Source: Histomonas meleagridis (taxonomy: Eukaryota > Parabasalia > Tritrichomonadida > Dientamoebidae). From it: a stretch of 64,000 nucleotides of DNA. The translations under genes and the position numbers were made by a program. Each line of letters starts with the position of its first letter. Position 1 is the first letter of the stretch. Shown one piece after another: positions 30,029-41,653 of this stretch. The stretch covers positions 248,001 to 312,000 of the forward strand of contig WSYJ01000146.1 in assembly GCA_020186115.1 (NCBI GenBank). Direction: 5' to 3'. The notes below the pieces were generated by a model, which saw only the letters and a program-made list of their open reading frames with translations, had not been told where the DNA came from and made no database searches.

Positions 30029-30901
30029 GAGAGTGATGTGAAGATGAATAGTGGTAACTGAAAATTTGATATAAATTTCGAGAGATTCATAAATTTCTTA
30101 TGAAAGATTCCTTTGAAATTTGAATCCTTTAATAAAATTAGTCAGAAAACATCGCATTGAATCTTAGTATAAAGTGAAAAAAGTTTTTATTTGGATCTCA
30201 AAAGTGCTTAGAAAGAAAACAATAAAAAGATAAAAAATTGGTAATCATCCAAAGAAATATACGTTATCATTATATAATTTCAATTTTAAGTGTTTAGCTT
30301 TTCATTTCAGAAACAATTCTTCAAATATGTGATATAATTAGGTCAATATTTGTGTATTTCCTGTACTAAATAACTTCCCTGTTGTGATAACATGTATCAA
30401 ATGATTGTTATTTTTGAAGCATATAACCTAAACCATGAAGCACGCAGCTTATAAAAATTTAATAAATAAAGAACATATAACATATATATAAAATTAATTT
30501 TAAATATTATGTATCATAATAATATATCAATTTTTTTTAAATGATCATTTTCATTCCTTTATTATATTAATATTAATAATAAAGGAAAAAATGTAAATTA
30601 TTAATTTTCAATAACAAAAATGGAATTAATTATCGAGACATTGATAAAATAAATAAATTAAAACAATATACCATTACATTATGGTGTATATCAAGATTGG
30701 CCGTTAATTTTTTTTTTTAAATCAAGAATTAATACACATATTATATAGTTAGCTTAATACATGAGAAAGAAGCAAAATCTAACGTGAAATTTTGGTTTGT
30801 AAAATGCAAAATTTCAATTAAAACACCATCTTACGATTTTCGACCGTTTATTTCCTTTAAAGGAAAAGTGACAGTATTAATGGCGTTTTAATTAACCGGA
30901 A
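30029..30901. other. Long AT-rich intergenic region
   Basis: About 870 bp with no ORF. CGACCGTTTA at 30841-30850 followed by TTTCCTTTAAAGG resembles promoter material for the Rab relic that follows. Confidence 0.4.
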
Positions 30902-31259
30902 ATGATTAAAGTTGTTTTAATCAGCAATGGTGCCGTTGGGAAATCAGTACTTGCAAATCGCTACAGGTAATTATGAAATTTTGGAACAATGTCCAGGGGC
31001 AGATCAATTCGTAAAATCAATTAATATCAACGGAAAAGAAATTCATATGGATATTTATACTATTGCAGGTAATGAAAGCTATCAGTGCTTGTATCCATAT
31101 TATTTTCGCGGTGCTCATGCAATTATTATTGTTTTTGCTGTTGGAAATTACATGCCAGACATTGCTGAGTATTTTGAGACAAGTTCAGTGACAGGTCAAG
31201 GGATTGAAGAAATGTTTAATTTTATATATGTTCTTTCAAGAAATCAACTTAAAAAATGA
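30902..31259 (+). pseudogene. Rab-type GTPase pseudogene
   Basis: ATG 30902 gives MIKVVLISNGAVGKSVLANR with a P-loop (GxxxxGKS) and then hits TAA at 30968. Shifting frame by one base from there continues GNYEILEQCPGADQFVKSIN, then a switch-II-like YTIAGNESYQCLYPYYFRGAHAIIIVF, and then jumps to YFETSSVTGQGIEEMFNFI, the C-terminal SAK-type motif region. The stretch that should carry the NKxD guanine-specificity motif is deleted (about 45 residues). One frameshift plus an internal deletion means this is a dead copy. A putative promoter element is retained upstream. Confidence 0.72.
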
Positions 31260-32374
31260 TAAAAGTGAAGAAGAAAAGTAAATATTTAATAATAATTTTT
31301 TTATAATTTAAGCAAATTTGTTTTTTTCTAAAAAGAAATATGATCAAAGAAGAGAAAAAATACTTTAAACTTAAATCTATTTTTGACTTTTTCCTTGTCA
31401 GAAACTTGAAATCTTTGCGGGTGATAAAAAATTTGCATATCAAATGATAGACAGCAAAACAGATCAAACAACGTGAAGCGCATTCCTTCCTTTCCTTCAT
31501 TTAAAATATGATATATTTTTATGCAAAGCATAAATTTTTTTCTAATTTATATTAACAATTTTCACTTCACCTCGTTTTCATTTAGCAATTTCTCTGTTTA
31601 AGTTCTTATATCAAAAAATAAAGAACTTCGATAAATACATATAATTTTAATATTGTCAAAAAAAAAATTATTTTTGTACAGAGAAAATTCAATTTATGAT
31701 TTTCAATTTTTTGAACTTATCTGAAGATATATCATAAATATCGTAATAAAAAATATACCGTTATAATGATATATTGTGAATATTAGTATATATATTATAT
31801 TAATAATTCTTCAAATACGCATTTTGACTGCAGCTCTAAGTAGTGTTAACCTTTATTTTTTAAAATTGAAATTAAAATTGGGTTAGACCGAACTATACCT
31901 CCGAATTTAGTACGTTATTTACGATAGAGCACGATAGACATTATATGGTAAAAATGATCGTTCGAACGAAAATTTCAAAGGAGATATTTTTGGCAGACGT
32001 TGTAAAATACTGTATTCAATACAACCGTTTACATCAATTTTACAACCACGTAAAATTATCAAAAAGTCACGACTCACATTTTGGCAACTTTACATATATG
32101 TAAAGTATTCATATATTTTACACAAACATCCACTTTTTACGATAGATATACGATATGATTTTTCGAGCCATGGCTTTTTTGAAGAATCTGTATTTGTTTT
32201 CGATATTCAGTATCATTGTTATTATGAAGTTAACTCATCAATAGTATTTTTTAACGAAGCAATTCGTACCGAATCACGAACTTCATTAATTAAAAGGATA
32301 GACAGATCAAACGATTATTTCGTATACAAAAAGTAAATAATCACAAAATATTTGAATGTAAAATCACATTTAAT
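31260..32374. other. AT-rich region left of the Mutator-like element
   Basis: About 1.1 kb without a credible gene. It includes several short inverted words (TTTTAC/GTAAAA, 32,000-32,130) and ends in the target duplication of the transposon. It might be remains of another element, but I cannot show this. Confidence 0.35.
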
Positions 32375-34789
32375 GGGGAATCGTGTTTAGACGTCGTAAC
32401 GGTCGTTCGTTCTGAAAAAATGAATACTTTATTCATATAAATTTTTAAAAAAATTTCTATTACTGTCATTTTACACCTGAAAAAATGAAATGAGAAAATT
32501 AAATTGGAAAAAAAACCATTATGGGACAATCGAAATTCTAAGAATAAATTTAGATAAGAATATTGTCACAAAAAAAATGTAATTGTGATTCTTTTTTTAA
32601 TATTTATATTCAAAATAATACAATTATATCAATAAAATTTGTTAATCCTTATCATAATTATTCAATGGATGAATTATTTATAGGAAGTAAAGTTGTACTT
32701 TTAACCTTATTACAAAGAAACGAAATGAAAGCTGCTGCATCAAAAGGAATGCCATCAGAAATCATACGACAGAATTTTGGACAGGATTTACTTCCAGATC
32801 AATTATACAATGTTATTAGAGAAGAAAAGAAATCAATATATCAAGATGAAATTAATAAATTATTTAATTATGTGCAAACATTAAAAAATGAATATAATGT
32901 TGTGTGGAAAAAAGATAGTACAAATAAATTTTATAGTATACTTGTTGTAAATGCAAGAATTATAATGTGCGCTTTTTCGAGTGATATTGTGATGATTGAT
33001 GATACTGAGTGTACGAATCACATCCAATATCCTCGTTTGAATTTTATCGTTCTTGATGACAATAATCATGTTCAAAATCTTGCGATTTCGATTATGATAG
33101 CAAAAAAAGAAAAATCATTTAAAGATATATTAAAATCTATAAAAAAATATGTTCATAAGAGTATTCATTACAGATCGTTTTTATAAGCACAACTAAATGC
33201 AATTCATAAAGTATATCCAAGTTCAAATATTGTTTTTTGCAAAGTACACATTTCACGCAACATTAAATCACATATGGGCAGAAACTCAGAAATTTTATAT
33301 CTATTTTGGAGCTTTATCAAAGAAGAAATTACAGAAAATTTATATATTCAAGAATTAACAAAAAAAATACAAGAAACAAATTCAATTCATTTAAAAAATT
33401 TATTAAATGACATTAATTTTTATTCACCATCAATATTAAAAACTTTGCGCTTAAGAGGTCATGACACAACAAATCAAATTGAGGGATTATTTAAAAATTT
33501 TAAGAAATGAACAGACCATAAGCAACAGACTCTCGAAAAAATATTAAGTCTTCCTATATCCCAAGGTAGATTATTAATGAAAAAGCATATAAATTTAAAG
33601 TACAATCAATTAGATGTATCATTATATTATGGTAAAAAGCTCGGACAATATGCTATTATTATTGAATTTAATGAAAGATATCAATTATGTTTGACTGAAA
33701 GTGCAAAGCTATTGAATCAAGATCAAAATATTGTTAGAGAAACATTAAAATTTCTTTTTGAAGATAATTGTAATTGTAATAATGAAGATTTACCATGTAT
33801 ACATGAAATTTATGAAAGATTAAAAAACCAAAAAAAGGGAGATACTATTTCGAAAGAAGAAGATATTCCTGCTAAATATTTTTATCATGACTTAAAAATT
33901 GAAAATCCAAATGAAATTGAAATAGTAATAGTAGAAACAGATGAGAAAGAAGACTGGGGTTACAACTCAACAATGGATAAATTACAACCATATGTTGATC
34001 TTGCACAACGTAATGAACCAGTTTGTGAACTGTCTCGTAATTTTTTTCATGAAGCAGAAAATCTTAAAAAAACCATCGACCCTAATGCCAATGGTATAAT
34101 TGTAACTGCAGGAGCTCAACCCACTGTCCCATCTGCTACAGTAGACAAGTATTTACCGAAGAAAAAGCGCAGTGCGCACTGCAGTTTTTGCCATAGATTA
34201 GGGCATTATGCAAGTACATGCCCATCTAAAAAAAAAAAAAAGATAATTAGTAAGTGCCAATAATTTCAATTGTTATATAATTTTTTTTGATAGAAATAAT
34301 TAAGATTAGTAGATATAATTTGCTTTAACAGATATAATTTGGTTTTATAATTAGGTGTACTAAAAGAACAAATTAAGATTAGATAAAATGTATTAATTGA
34401 AAAAATGAGGATCAAATGACTAAATAAAATGTACCAAATGAGAAAATGATGATCAAATGACTAAATAAAATGTACTGAAATAGATTGAGGTTAAAGAACT
34501 AAATTGATATGAAAATTGGTGTATTTGTAAGCTTGTGTGTTTGTTGTGGCCATCATGGTTTGAGAACATTTTAACGGTTCATATCAAAAACTTTGCTTTT
34601 TGACGAGCAGGCGACCGTTTAACGATATCGTTTTTTAATGTGTTCAAAAAGTTCCATCGTAGATTCAGTTTTAATAAACGGTCGATAATATGCCCAAAAG
34701 AAATACGCGGGGTTTTTCTTTAGGAAATAATTTGGCGCGGAAAATAACCGTTCCCTGAGAACGTTACGACTTCTAAACACGATTCTCCC
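32375..34789 (+). mobile_element. Mutator-like (MULE) DNA transposon, non-autonomous by decay
   Basis: The ends are inverted repeats. The left core at 32379-32401 and the right core at 34762-34784 are reverse complements at 22 of 23 positions (left begins AATCGTGTTTAGACGTCG; right differs by one base), with GGGG versus GGGAG outside. They are flanked by ACATTTAAT (32366-32374) and ACATTTAAC (34790-34798), a 9-bp target duplication with one mismatch; 9 bp is the usual MULE duplication length. The 2.4-kb element carries one transposase-like reading frame with two in-frame stops. A 25-bp perfect direct repeat (34410-34434, 34451-34475) lies between the gene and the right end. Confidence 0.85.
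32563..34263 (+). pseudogene. MULE transposase with two in-frame stops
   Basis: A single reading frame of about 566 codons is broken only by TAA at 33184-33186 and TGA at 33508-33510; no frameshift is needed. It begins at a non-ATG codon (TTG), so its true start is unclear. The region with VMIDDTECTNHIQYPRLNFIV and DDNNHVQNLAISIMIAKKEKS matches the MULE catalytic core (DDT..TN, then L..VA..L...E). LNAIHKVYPSSNIVFCKVHI matches the downstream CxxH-type segment. The C-terminus has a zinc knuckle (CSFCHRLGHYASTCPSKKKK; CxxCx4Hx4C-like), common in MULE transposases. Two stops in an otherwise intact frame suggest recent inactivation. Confidence 0.8.
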
Positions 34790-35033
34790 ACATTTAACAA
34801 CATATTTAGATAAAATGATGTGAAGATGATTTATTGGTAAATTAATTATATATATATTTTAAATGATGTCATTGCGTTGAAAATAAGAGAAGATGATAAA
34901 ATAATTTGATTGTATCAAATTATTAAATTAATTGTTTCGAATTCCTATTTTTATGCTTCAATATTAAAATCCGTTTATTTTTAATTGAACGCGTTTTGAT
35001 CGTACTTTGAATTGTTTTTTTTTTCTTTTTTTC

Positions 35034-35486
35034 ATGCAAAACTCACTTAGGCTTCATGAAATTAGGCAATCACTTGATGAAATAAATTTTACAATGAAAA
35101 GCGTTGATGTTGATTCTATTTTACCAAATCCAGAACAAAGTATAGATATGATCAAAGATTTTTCTAATCTTTCATCTCTTTGTCTTAATTTTGAAGATAT
35201 GCTTTTGAGCAAGCAGCCACAAAGATATTATGATTGGGTAGATCTTTGTTCAGGACTTGATCAAATACAAAAGGAACGAGAAGAAGTTGCAAGTCATTCA
35301 CTTCTTCAGTCAGCTCAATCCGACATAGAAGAAAAGTTCAATTACTATAATATATTTTTCAAAGAAATTATGAATCAGAGAAATAATGATGTTGCTTCAA
35401 CCGAGAAATACATTGAAAACCTTGACCAAAAACTACGCCTACTCGAAAAAGCAATTGAAGAACGTATGAATTCAACATGTTTGTAA
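35034..35486 (+). CDS. Small coiled-coil hypothetical protein
   Basis: An upstream TTG extends the frame, but the first ATG is 35034 (150 aa: MQNSLRLHEIRQSLDEINFT). The protein is helical throughout, with heptad-like leucines and charged residues (YIENLDQKLRLLEKAIEERM at the C-terminus), suggesting a coiled coil. It has no signal peptide or TM segment. AACGCGTTTTGATCGT lies about 45 bp upstream. It could be a small kinetochore, basal-body or complex subunit; function not recognised. Confidence 0.65.
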   Translation: MQNSLRLHEIRQSLDEINFTMKSVDVDSILPNPEQSIDMIKDFSNLSSLCLNFEDMLLSKQPQRYYDWVDLCSGLDQIQKEREEVASHSLLQSAQSDIEEKFNYYNIFFKEIMNQRNNDVASTEKYIENLDQKLRLLEKAIEERMNSTCL

Positions 35487-35806
35487 AAAATCAATATAAA
35501 TCTTTTTTTCAAAATATTTAAATTTAAAGCTTAATTATGTATTCACCTAACATACTTTTAAACACAATTCTTCAACATACAATACATATCGCTTACTTAT
35601 ATATAACTCTGTGTGGTGATAATTTATCATTGGAGAGTGTTACTATGTTAACTTGTAAAGAATATATTATATAACAATGAGTTTATATTTTTTTATTTCA
35701 ATATTGACCAATTATCTTTCATTGATTATAATTTTCATACTTTTTTCATTTGATTTTAAAATGAATTTAAATGATTTACAGACCTCAAAAAGTGAAAATT
35801 ACCAGG

Positions 35807-36370
35807 ATGCAGAGCACAAAGTACGACCATGCTATAGAGCTTTGTGGGATTCTCAAGCGAATTCCGCGAACAGGTTGGGTTAAAAATCATGTTAATGATC
35901 CTGAATCCGTCGCCGATCATTCTATGAGAACTGCTTTTCTTGCGATGACATTATGTCCGCCTGAAGTTAATCGTGAAAAAGCCGTACAAATGGCTCTTAT
36001 TCATGACCTTGCTGAGTCAATTGTTAGTGATATCACACCCTTTGATGGTGTAACAGAATCTGATAAATTTAATCGCGAAAATTCAGCATTTACAAATATC
36101 ACAGAAAGTTTAGAGGATGATTACATGCAAAAGCTTTGGCTAGAAATGGAAGAAGGCAAAACTATTGAAGCTAAGTTTGTTAAGCAACTTGATAAACTTG
36201 AAATGCTCATCCAAGCGGAAGAGTATGAAAAACTTCAGCCTGGATTAGATCTGTCACAATTTTTCAAAGGATATCCGGGATTTGAAGGATTCGAAACTTT
36301 CTTTACATTTCAATCAATTAAAGATGTCTACCAAGCAATTCTTGAAAGGCGAAAAAAAAATACACAATAA
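35807..36370 (+). CDS. HDDC2/YfbR-like HD-domain 5'-nucleotidase
   Basis: Two in-frame ATGs are possible (35771, 35807). The second, MQSTKYDHAIELCGILKRIP, matches the family N-terminus best (187 aa). Motifs in order: LKRIPRTGWV, ESVADHSMR (first metal His-Asp), ALIHDLAESIVSDITPFDG (HD motif), and AKFVKQLDKLEMLIQAEEYE. All are the conserved blocks of HDDC2-type phosphohydrolases, which remove phosphate from deoxyribonucleoside 5'-monophosphates using a divalent metal. Length is normal for the family. Cytosolic nucleotide salvage or clearance fits a parasite that depends on salvage, but that role is inference. Confidence 0.9.
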   Translation: MQSTKYDHAIELCGILKRIPRTGWVKNHVNDPESVADHSMRTAFLAMTLCPPEVNREKAVQMALIHDLAESIVSDITPFDGVTESDKFNRENSAFTNITESLEDDYMQKLWLEMEEGKTIEAKFVKQLDKLEMLIQAEEYEKLQPGLDLSQFFKGYPGFEGFETFFTFQSIKDVYQAILERRKKNTQ

Positions 36371-36384
36371 AGGATTTTTTTTAA

Positions 36385-36789
36385 TAATTTTTTCCTTTAA
36401 AGACTAGTGGCATTGAATCAGGTGCATTTGCATATTGTACAAGTTTGAAAAGTGTAACCATTTCATCATCCTCCACATTATTATTTCCTACAACCATCTA
36501 CGTGAATGTATTTTTGGATTGCACTTCATTAGAAAATATAACTTTACAGAAAGATTCATATGGATATTTTTATGATACTGCATTTGCAACTTGTATAAGT
36601 TTGAAATCCATTATACTTTCAAACAACTTAAAAGCCCTCCTTAAAAATGTATTTTTGCAATGTACAACATTAGAAACAGTTAGGATTGGACCTAACATTA
36701 ACAACAAGTTGAACCTACATCCATTCAATATGTACCTATCTTATTTATTCATTTGTAACTTGTTCACCCAGTTAATACACCATATTTAG
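36385..36789 (+). pseudogene. BspA-like leucine-rich-repeat fragment
   Basis: The open frame without a start reads TSGIESGAFAYCTSLKSVTI, then FLDCTSLENITLQKD, TAFATCISLKSIILSNNLKA and VFLQCTTLETVRIGP. These are classic BspA-type (LRR_5) repeats of the form AFxxCxSLxxI. The frame then drifts into non-LRR sequence and stops. With no start, signal peptide or TM segment, this is a fragment lying 15 bp after the HDDC2-like gene. Confidence 0.7.
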
Positions 36790-38116
36790 TTACCTGATAC
36801 TTATTTAATACAACTTTTAATCATTTATTCTTTTAGCACATATTTCTTTTTCTTTTGATGCTCACATATCTATTTAATACCCCCATTTAGTCATTTAATC
36901 CATCTTCCTCATTCATTTGTATCTCATTTAATATTTCTTTAGATTTTATTTATTCATTTAATACATCTTGTTTATCCAACTGCAAGTTAATGTGCCTCAA
37001 TTAATTGTTATTTGTACCTCGTTTAGTTGTTTGTATCTTATGTGATTATTGTTTAGATATTTTTTAGTTGTTCGAGTCTTATTCACCATTATTTAGAACC
37101 CATTTATTCAAGTTAATAAACATTGGAATACTCATTTCAAATTTTTTATTTTTTGAGTCTTCTTGTTGGTGTTCTGCTGAATCATTCTCATTTCACAAAG
37201 CTATCGTTCTGAATAACCTTGATTATAGCAGAAAAATATCTTATTAAAAACATAGTTTTACTTAGATTTTGCATATAAATAAGAAAAACTTAAATAAACA
37301 CCCCATTCCTTTCATTAATATTTTGTTTGAAATATATCAAAAAATGTGTGTCGATGTTGATTTTTCTGAACAAAAAGACAAAACATATGCAAATAGCCGA
37401 TCATTTTGAGCTTAAATTTCAAGTAAACTATTGAATAAAAGTGAAAATATATTAATATAAAAAATTATTTTTACAAATAAAATATATAAATTCATAAAGA
37501 AGCCTTTGCAATGTTGGTTATTCTAAATAGAAATTTCTTTTGTATATATGAATTAGTTGATTTGAAAAAAGTTTTGCATGGGTTAATTCGGTATTCAAAT
37601 GATGAAATTCATAGTTAAAATTATACTTTTCTTCTATATAAGAATAAATTAACGCATATGCATTAAACAAAAATTAATTAACAGGTTTCAAAGTTTATAA
37701 ATTTTATATTCATAGAATTTGTAATATCAAGAAATACTGAGATTTATCAGAGGTCCAAGTTAAGAATATTAAATTATAATTTAAATTCCCATCTTCGAAT
37801 TTGATTTTATGTGAGAGTTCTCAAACTGAGGAAATAAACATATTCTGGTCAATTTTTTGATTTTTATTAGATCCTTATCAACACATGAATAAAAATCTGC
37901 TTTCAAATTGGGAAAAAAATATCCGGATCAAAATCAAAATTTCGAAATCGAGTTTTTCCAAATATATATTTTTGATGACCAATCTTTATTATTTTTGATG
38001 TAAATTATATTTTATATATGGTAATTCATAAAATTAAAAGCATAATTTTTTTTCATTCAATTTTTTGTATTTTTTTCTCACTTTTTTTTAAAATCTTAGT
38101 AAAAAATTATATGAAA
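36790..38116. other. AT-rich region left of the second DNA transposon
   Basis: About 1.3 kb without a gene. Between 36.8 and 37.1 kb, imperfect copies of a short word (CATTTAAT/TTTAGTCATTTAAT-like) recur about every 35-60 bp. They are the reverse complement of words in the MULE subterminal repeat (34.4 kb). ATCAGAGGT at 37746-37754 is inverted at 41531-41539 and may mark outer ends of the next element. Confidence 0.35.
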
Positions 38117-41100
38117 TGGCGGTGGTCTTTTTTTTCTAGCTATAATATTAATACATAATGAATATTAAATTATATATATATATATTTCGATAATTTTAAT
38201 TATTTATTAGAATATCTATGGTTTGAATATCAAAAAGTGCTCGAAAATCGGTTTTTTCGAATTTTTTTCTTATGTGATGATTTTAAATATAAAATTTTTT
38301 TAATTAGAGATGTTTTATTTTGTTTCACGAACGCATTGCTTGAATGAAATTAAATTTCAATTTTCCGAATTAATAATTTAGAAATGATGTCAAAAGTAAA
38401 TAAATCATAATAAATTTTAAATGTGTAAAATAATCTATGATCAATTTGCTTTCTTTCCACATATATGGTTTTTTATAATATACATTTTTGATGAAAAAAA
38501 ATAATTTTTTAATTTTTTTGATAAAGAAATGGGTGCTTTTTTCTCATTTTTTTAATAATAAAAAAAAATCGTGCAATAGTTTTTTAATGGGACCCGACTA
38601 ACTATGAAGTTTAGGATTTATTCATTTATAATCAGACCTATCTAAGGATTTGGACTGCTGAATTTTTTTTATGTGCAATTCTTTTTGGTATGTTTCCCAA
38701 AAAAATAAATTGAATACTTTACAAAAAGCTTCTTGAATTAAAATTTTACTGATTTGAATGCATCTAGTTGTTTTTCATTCAATGCCATTGAAATTATATG
38801 GAAATTTTTCGTTCACATCATTTTTATTTTTTATCATGGAAAAATCAAGACAAGCCTTGCAATTAGCGAGAGAAAGACAAAAGCGGATCAAGGCAGAAAG
38901 ACAAGCACGTATTTATAGAAGACTTTATGAAGCGAAAAGTGTCAAATGTGTTTCGAACATAGAGAGAAATGAAGATATTAATTCAGAAAATGAAGAATAT
39001 GATGAAATTATTAATTCAATATTGAGAAATTTTGGAGTTCACCCAAATGCAAGAAGATATGATGAAAAAATTTATCAATTAGCATTTAATATTAATTCGA
39101 TTTCGCCACAAGCTTTACGTTATATTAGATTTTTTAATCCATTATCTCCTTATACATTAATACATAATCATTTAGCAAATTCAATCAATGAACGTTTTAA
39201 GTCTTTGATTGATATTAATCAAATAGATGGAATCATAAATGATTATAAAGACAATCAAATTAATATTTTTCGTTCAGCTCCAATGGATTGTATTTTAAGT
39301 ATTGACGCAATAGCATTTTCGCCCGATGTGACTATAACAAAAGATAATGAAATTATTGGTTTAAAAAAAGAAGTTTTACAAAATATTAAAAATCCTTATC
39401 AATTTTTCTGCGAAAATGCACAACAATGGATAAATTCTTAAATGATAAATTGGAATAAAATAATAATAAATTATGCCTTTGTTTATTACATTCAACCTAT
39501 AAATCCAGATTATTCGTGCTCAATAATTCATTTTTCTCCTTCACCCCAGGGGAAAGCAACAAATATTCAATGTGAAACACTCGAAACATTACGTAATAAA
39601 TTAAAAAATCATAAAATATATGTTCTTGGATTTGCCTTTGATGGTGATAATTGCTATGATTCTTATCATAATTCGTTCTTTGGTCAATATGAATGTGTTG
39701 CTGAACATTACACAACTTCAATTGTTGAAATTGCAAAAAAAGTTTTCTTCCGATATATTAGTGATCCCTTCATATACTCAAACGTGCAAGATATCGTTTA
39801 CTTAAAGACGTATTATTAACTATTGGATTTAATCAAAATTCACCAATCATTGACATTTCCAAAATACGGGAAGATTTAAATTTATTACCGATTTTAATTA
39901 ATAACTCTAAAATCACAAAAATGCACGATATTCTTCCCATTTCTCTATTTTCTATTAACAATACTATAATGCTATATGAGAAACATAATTTTTCAGCATT
40001 ATTATATTTCTTACCATGGTCTATATTCATAGAAGCAATGTCTAATGACAATATAAATTTAAGCAAAAGAATTTCGCTATTTGAAATCATTTGTTTTTTA
40101 ATGTTTATATATTATAATAAATTTATAAAGAAAACAAAATTAGACACAGGAATTAAACAAAGAAAAATGAAAAATATTGTTGCTTTAACACTTTTTGATG
40201 AGAATTTATGTGTTCATTGTCGTAATACAATTCATTCATTTGTTACATTACTTTTAAAAGATATGAATGCCAAAAAAAGCTTAAATAGATTTACGTCAAA
40301 TCCTCTTGAACATCAATTTGGATGTTTAAAAATAAAAATGGGTATGTTCAAAACCCTAAGATCAGCATTCAAAAGAATATCAACTGATCAAATAATAGCT
40401 AGCATAACAGACCAAGAATTACAACCTTCAAAGGTTTTTAAAAGAACATCATCATTTGGAATTACAATTTCGAACAATAAATATGATAAATCATTATTTC
40501 CATATGATGGAAGGACAATAGCTTATTCACTATTAATTGAAGCAGGATTCATAGTAGAAAAACCTATTGTTAATGTAGAAAATTTTGATATCATTATGGG
40601 TAATCATTCTAAAATCGTGGAAGAATTTTTTCAAATATTATTTGATACATTTTATTTTAGTACAAAAAGAATAATGAATTCTTTGAGTATTAATGCAGTT
40701 ACCTTGTCTGTTCAGACAGGTTTAAATGATAGAAATCTTACACAATCCAAAGTATCAATGGATAAGATATGCTTTATCGAAGATTCTCGAAGGTTAAAGA
40801 TAAGAAGGAAATATCCTTCAATTAATGAAGAAATAATAATTGATTTAAAGAAATTATTTGGAAATAAGTTATTATGTCGTACTCTGAAGGATATCATCGT
40901 AAATTGTTCTGAATACTATCAAATTCCATTCTTCAAATATGATACAAAAACAAAGCAAAATATGCTCGAATGGATCCAGAAATATTATGATAACATTAAA
41001 GAAACAATAGCAGTGATATCAGTTAACTTAAGATATTCAAATAATTAAGTAGACACCCAAAAATTCGAATAAAAAAATAAAAAAATAAATAAAGAAAAAA

Positions 41101-41243
41101 TCACTTCACATTATTTTTTTCACTTCATCAAAATTTTAATCATTCATAAAAATTAATGCAAAAAATATTTAAATTTAACAATCACATTCTTTTAAATAAC
41201 AAATCATATATTTTTATTCATAAATAAATAAAGACCACCGCCA
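38117..41243 (+). mobile_element. Second DNA transposon with 14-bp terminal inverted repeats
   Basis: TGGCGGTGGTCTTT at 38117-38130 and its exact reverse complement AAAGACCACCGCCA at 41230-41243 are GC-rich words in very AT-rich surroundings. They bracket a decayed transposase frame (38836-41048). A weak similarity continues outward (TATATGAAA versus TATATTAAG), so the true ends may lie slightly or considerably further out. No convincing target duplication was found. The family is uncertain; the transposase layout is reminiscent of P/THAP9-like enzymes. Confidence 0.65.
38836..41048 (+). pseudogene. P-element/THAP-like transposase, broken
   Basis: The first ATG giving a sensible N-terminus is 38836 (MEKSRQALQLARERQKRIKA, basic coiled start). 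The frame has a TAA at 39439-39441 and then a one-base frameshift near 39782, after which SKRARYRLLKDVLLTIGFNQ continues to 41048. Recognisable elements are ILSIDAIAFSPDVTIT (first acidic strand), VLGFAFDGDNCYD, SDPFIYSKRARYR (like the D-P-x-H-x-x-K-R segment in P-type enzymes) and NPLEHQFGCLKIKMG near the C-terminus (like N..E..F in that superfamily). The assignment is from pattern similarity and is tentative. Confidence 0.6.
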
Positions 41244-41653
41244 CTTAATATAAAAAGTTGCACTCGATTTATTATCGACTAAGTTGATTTTTTCATATAT
41301 TTTCACTTTTTCTCAAAATTTTTAATGAAAATGATAAAGGATAATAGTTCAGAAAATAAACACATCTAATATGCAACATTACTATATAGGAAATAATCCA
41401 AAATTCCAGAAAAAGTATGGTCGAAATCAGATCGAATTTCGAAACGAGGGTATTTTTGTAATCTCCTCCCAATGTTATCCTTAACATAAAATTATCGTTG
41501 AAAAAATATTGCAGGATTTTGAGTTTTAGTACCTCTGATTTATCCAAACGTTTGGATCATTATAAAATTGAACTGTTTGATCGTTGCTTCGTCATATGAC
41601 AACGATTAGTATTCAATTAATTTTGTATCGGGCAGTTTGTCAATTTGACATTG
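41244..41653. promoter_or_regulatory. Upstream region of secreted Cys-rich gene
   Basis: About 410 bp. It has GATCGTTGC and CAACGATTAG, inverted TAACGA-like words that trichomonad MYB proteins are known to bind, at ~41580-41612, some 40-75 bp before the ATG. No ORF. Confidence 0.35.

Noticed and set aside
37746-41539. ATCAGAGGT inverted pair as outer ends of the second transposon
   Set aside because: Only 9-14 bp with mismatches in very AT-rich sequence; weaker than the 14-bp exact pair inside, so kept only as a note.
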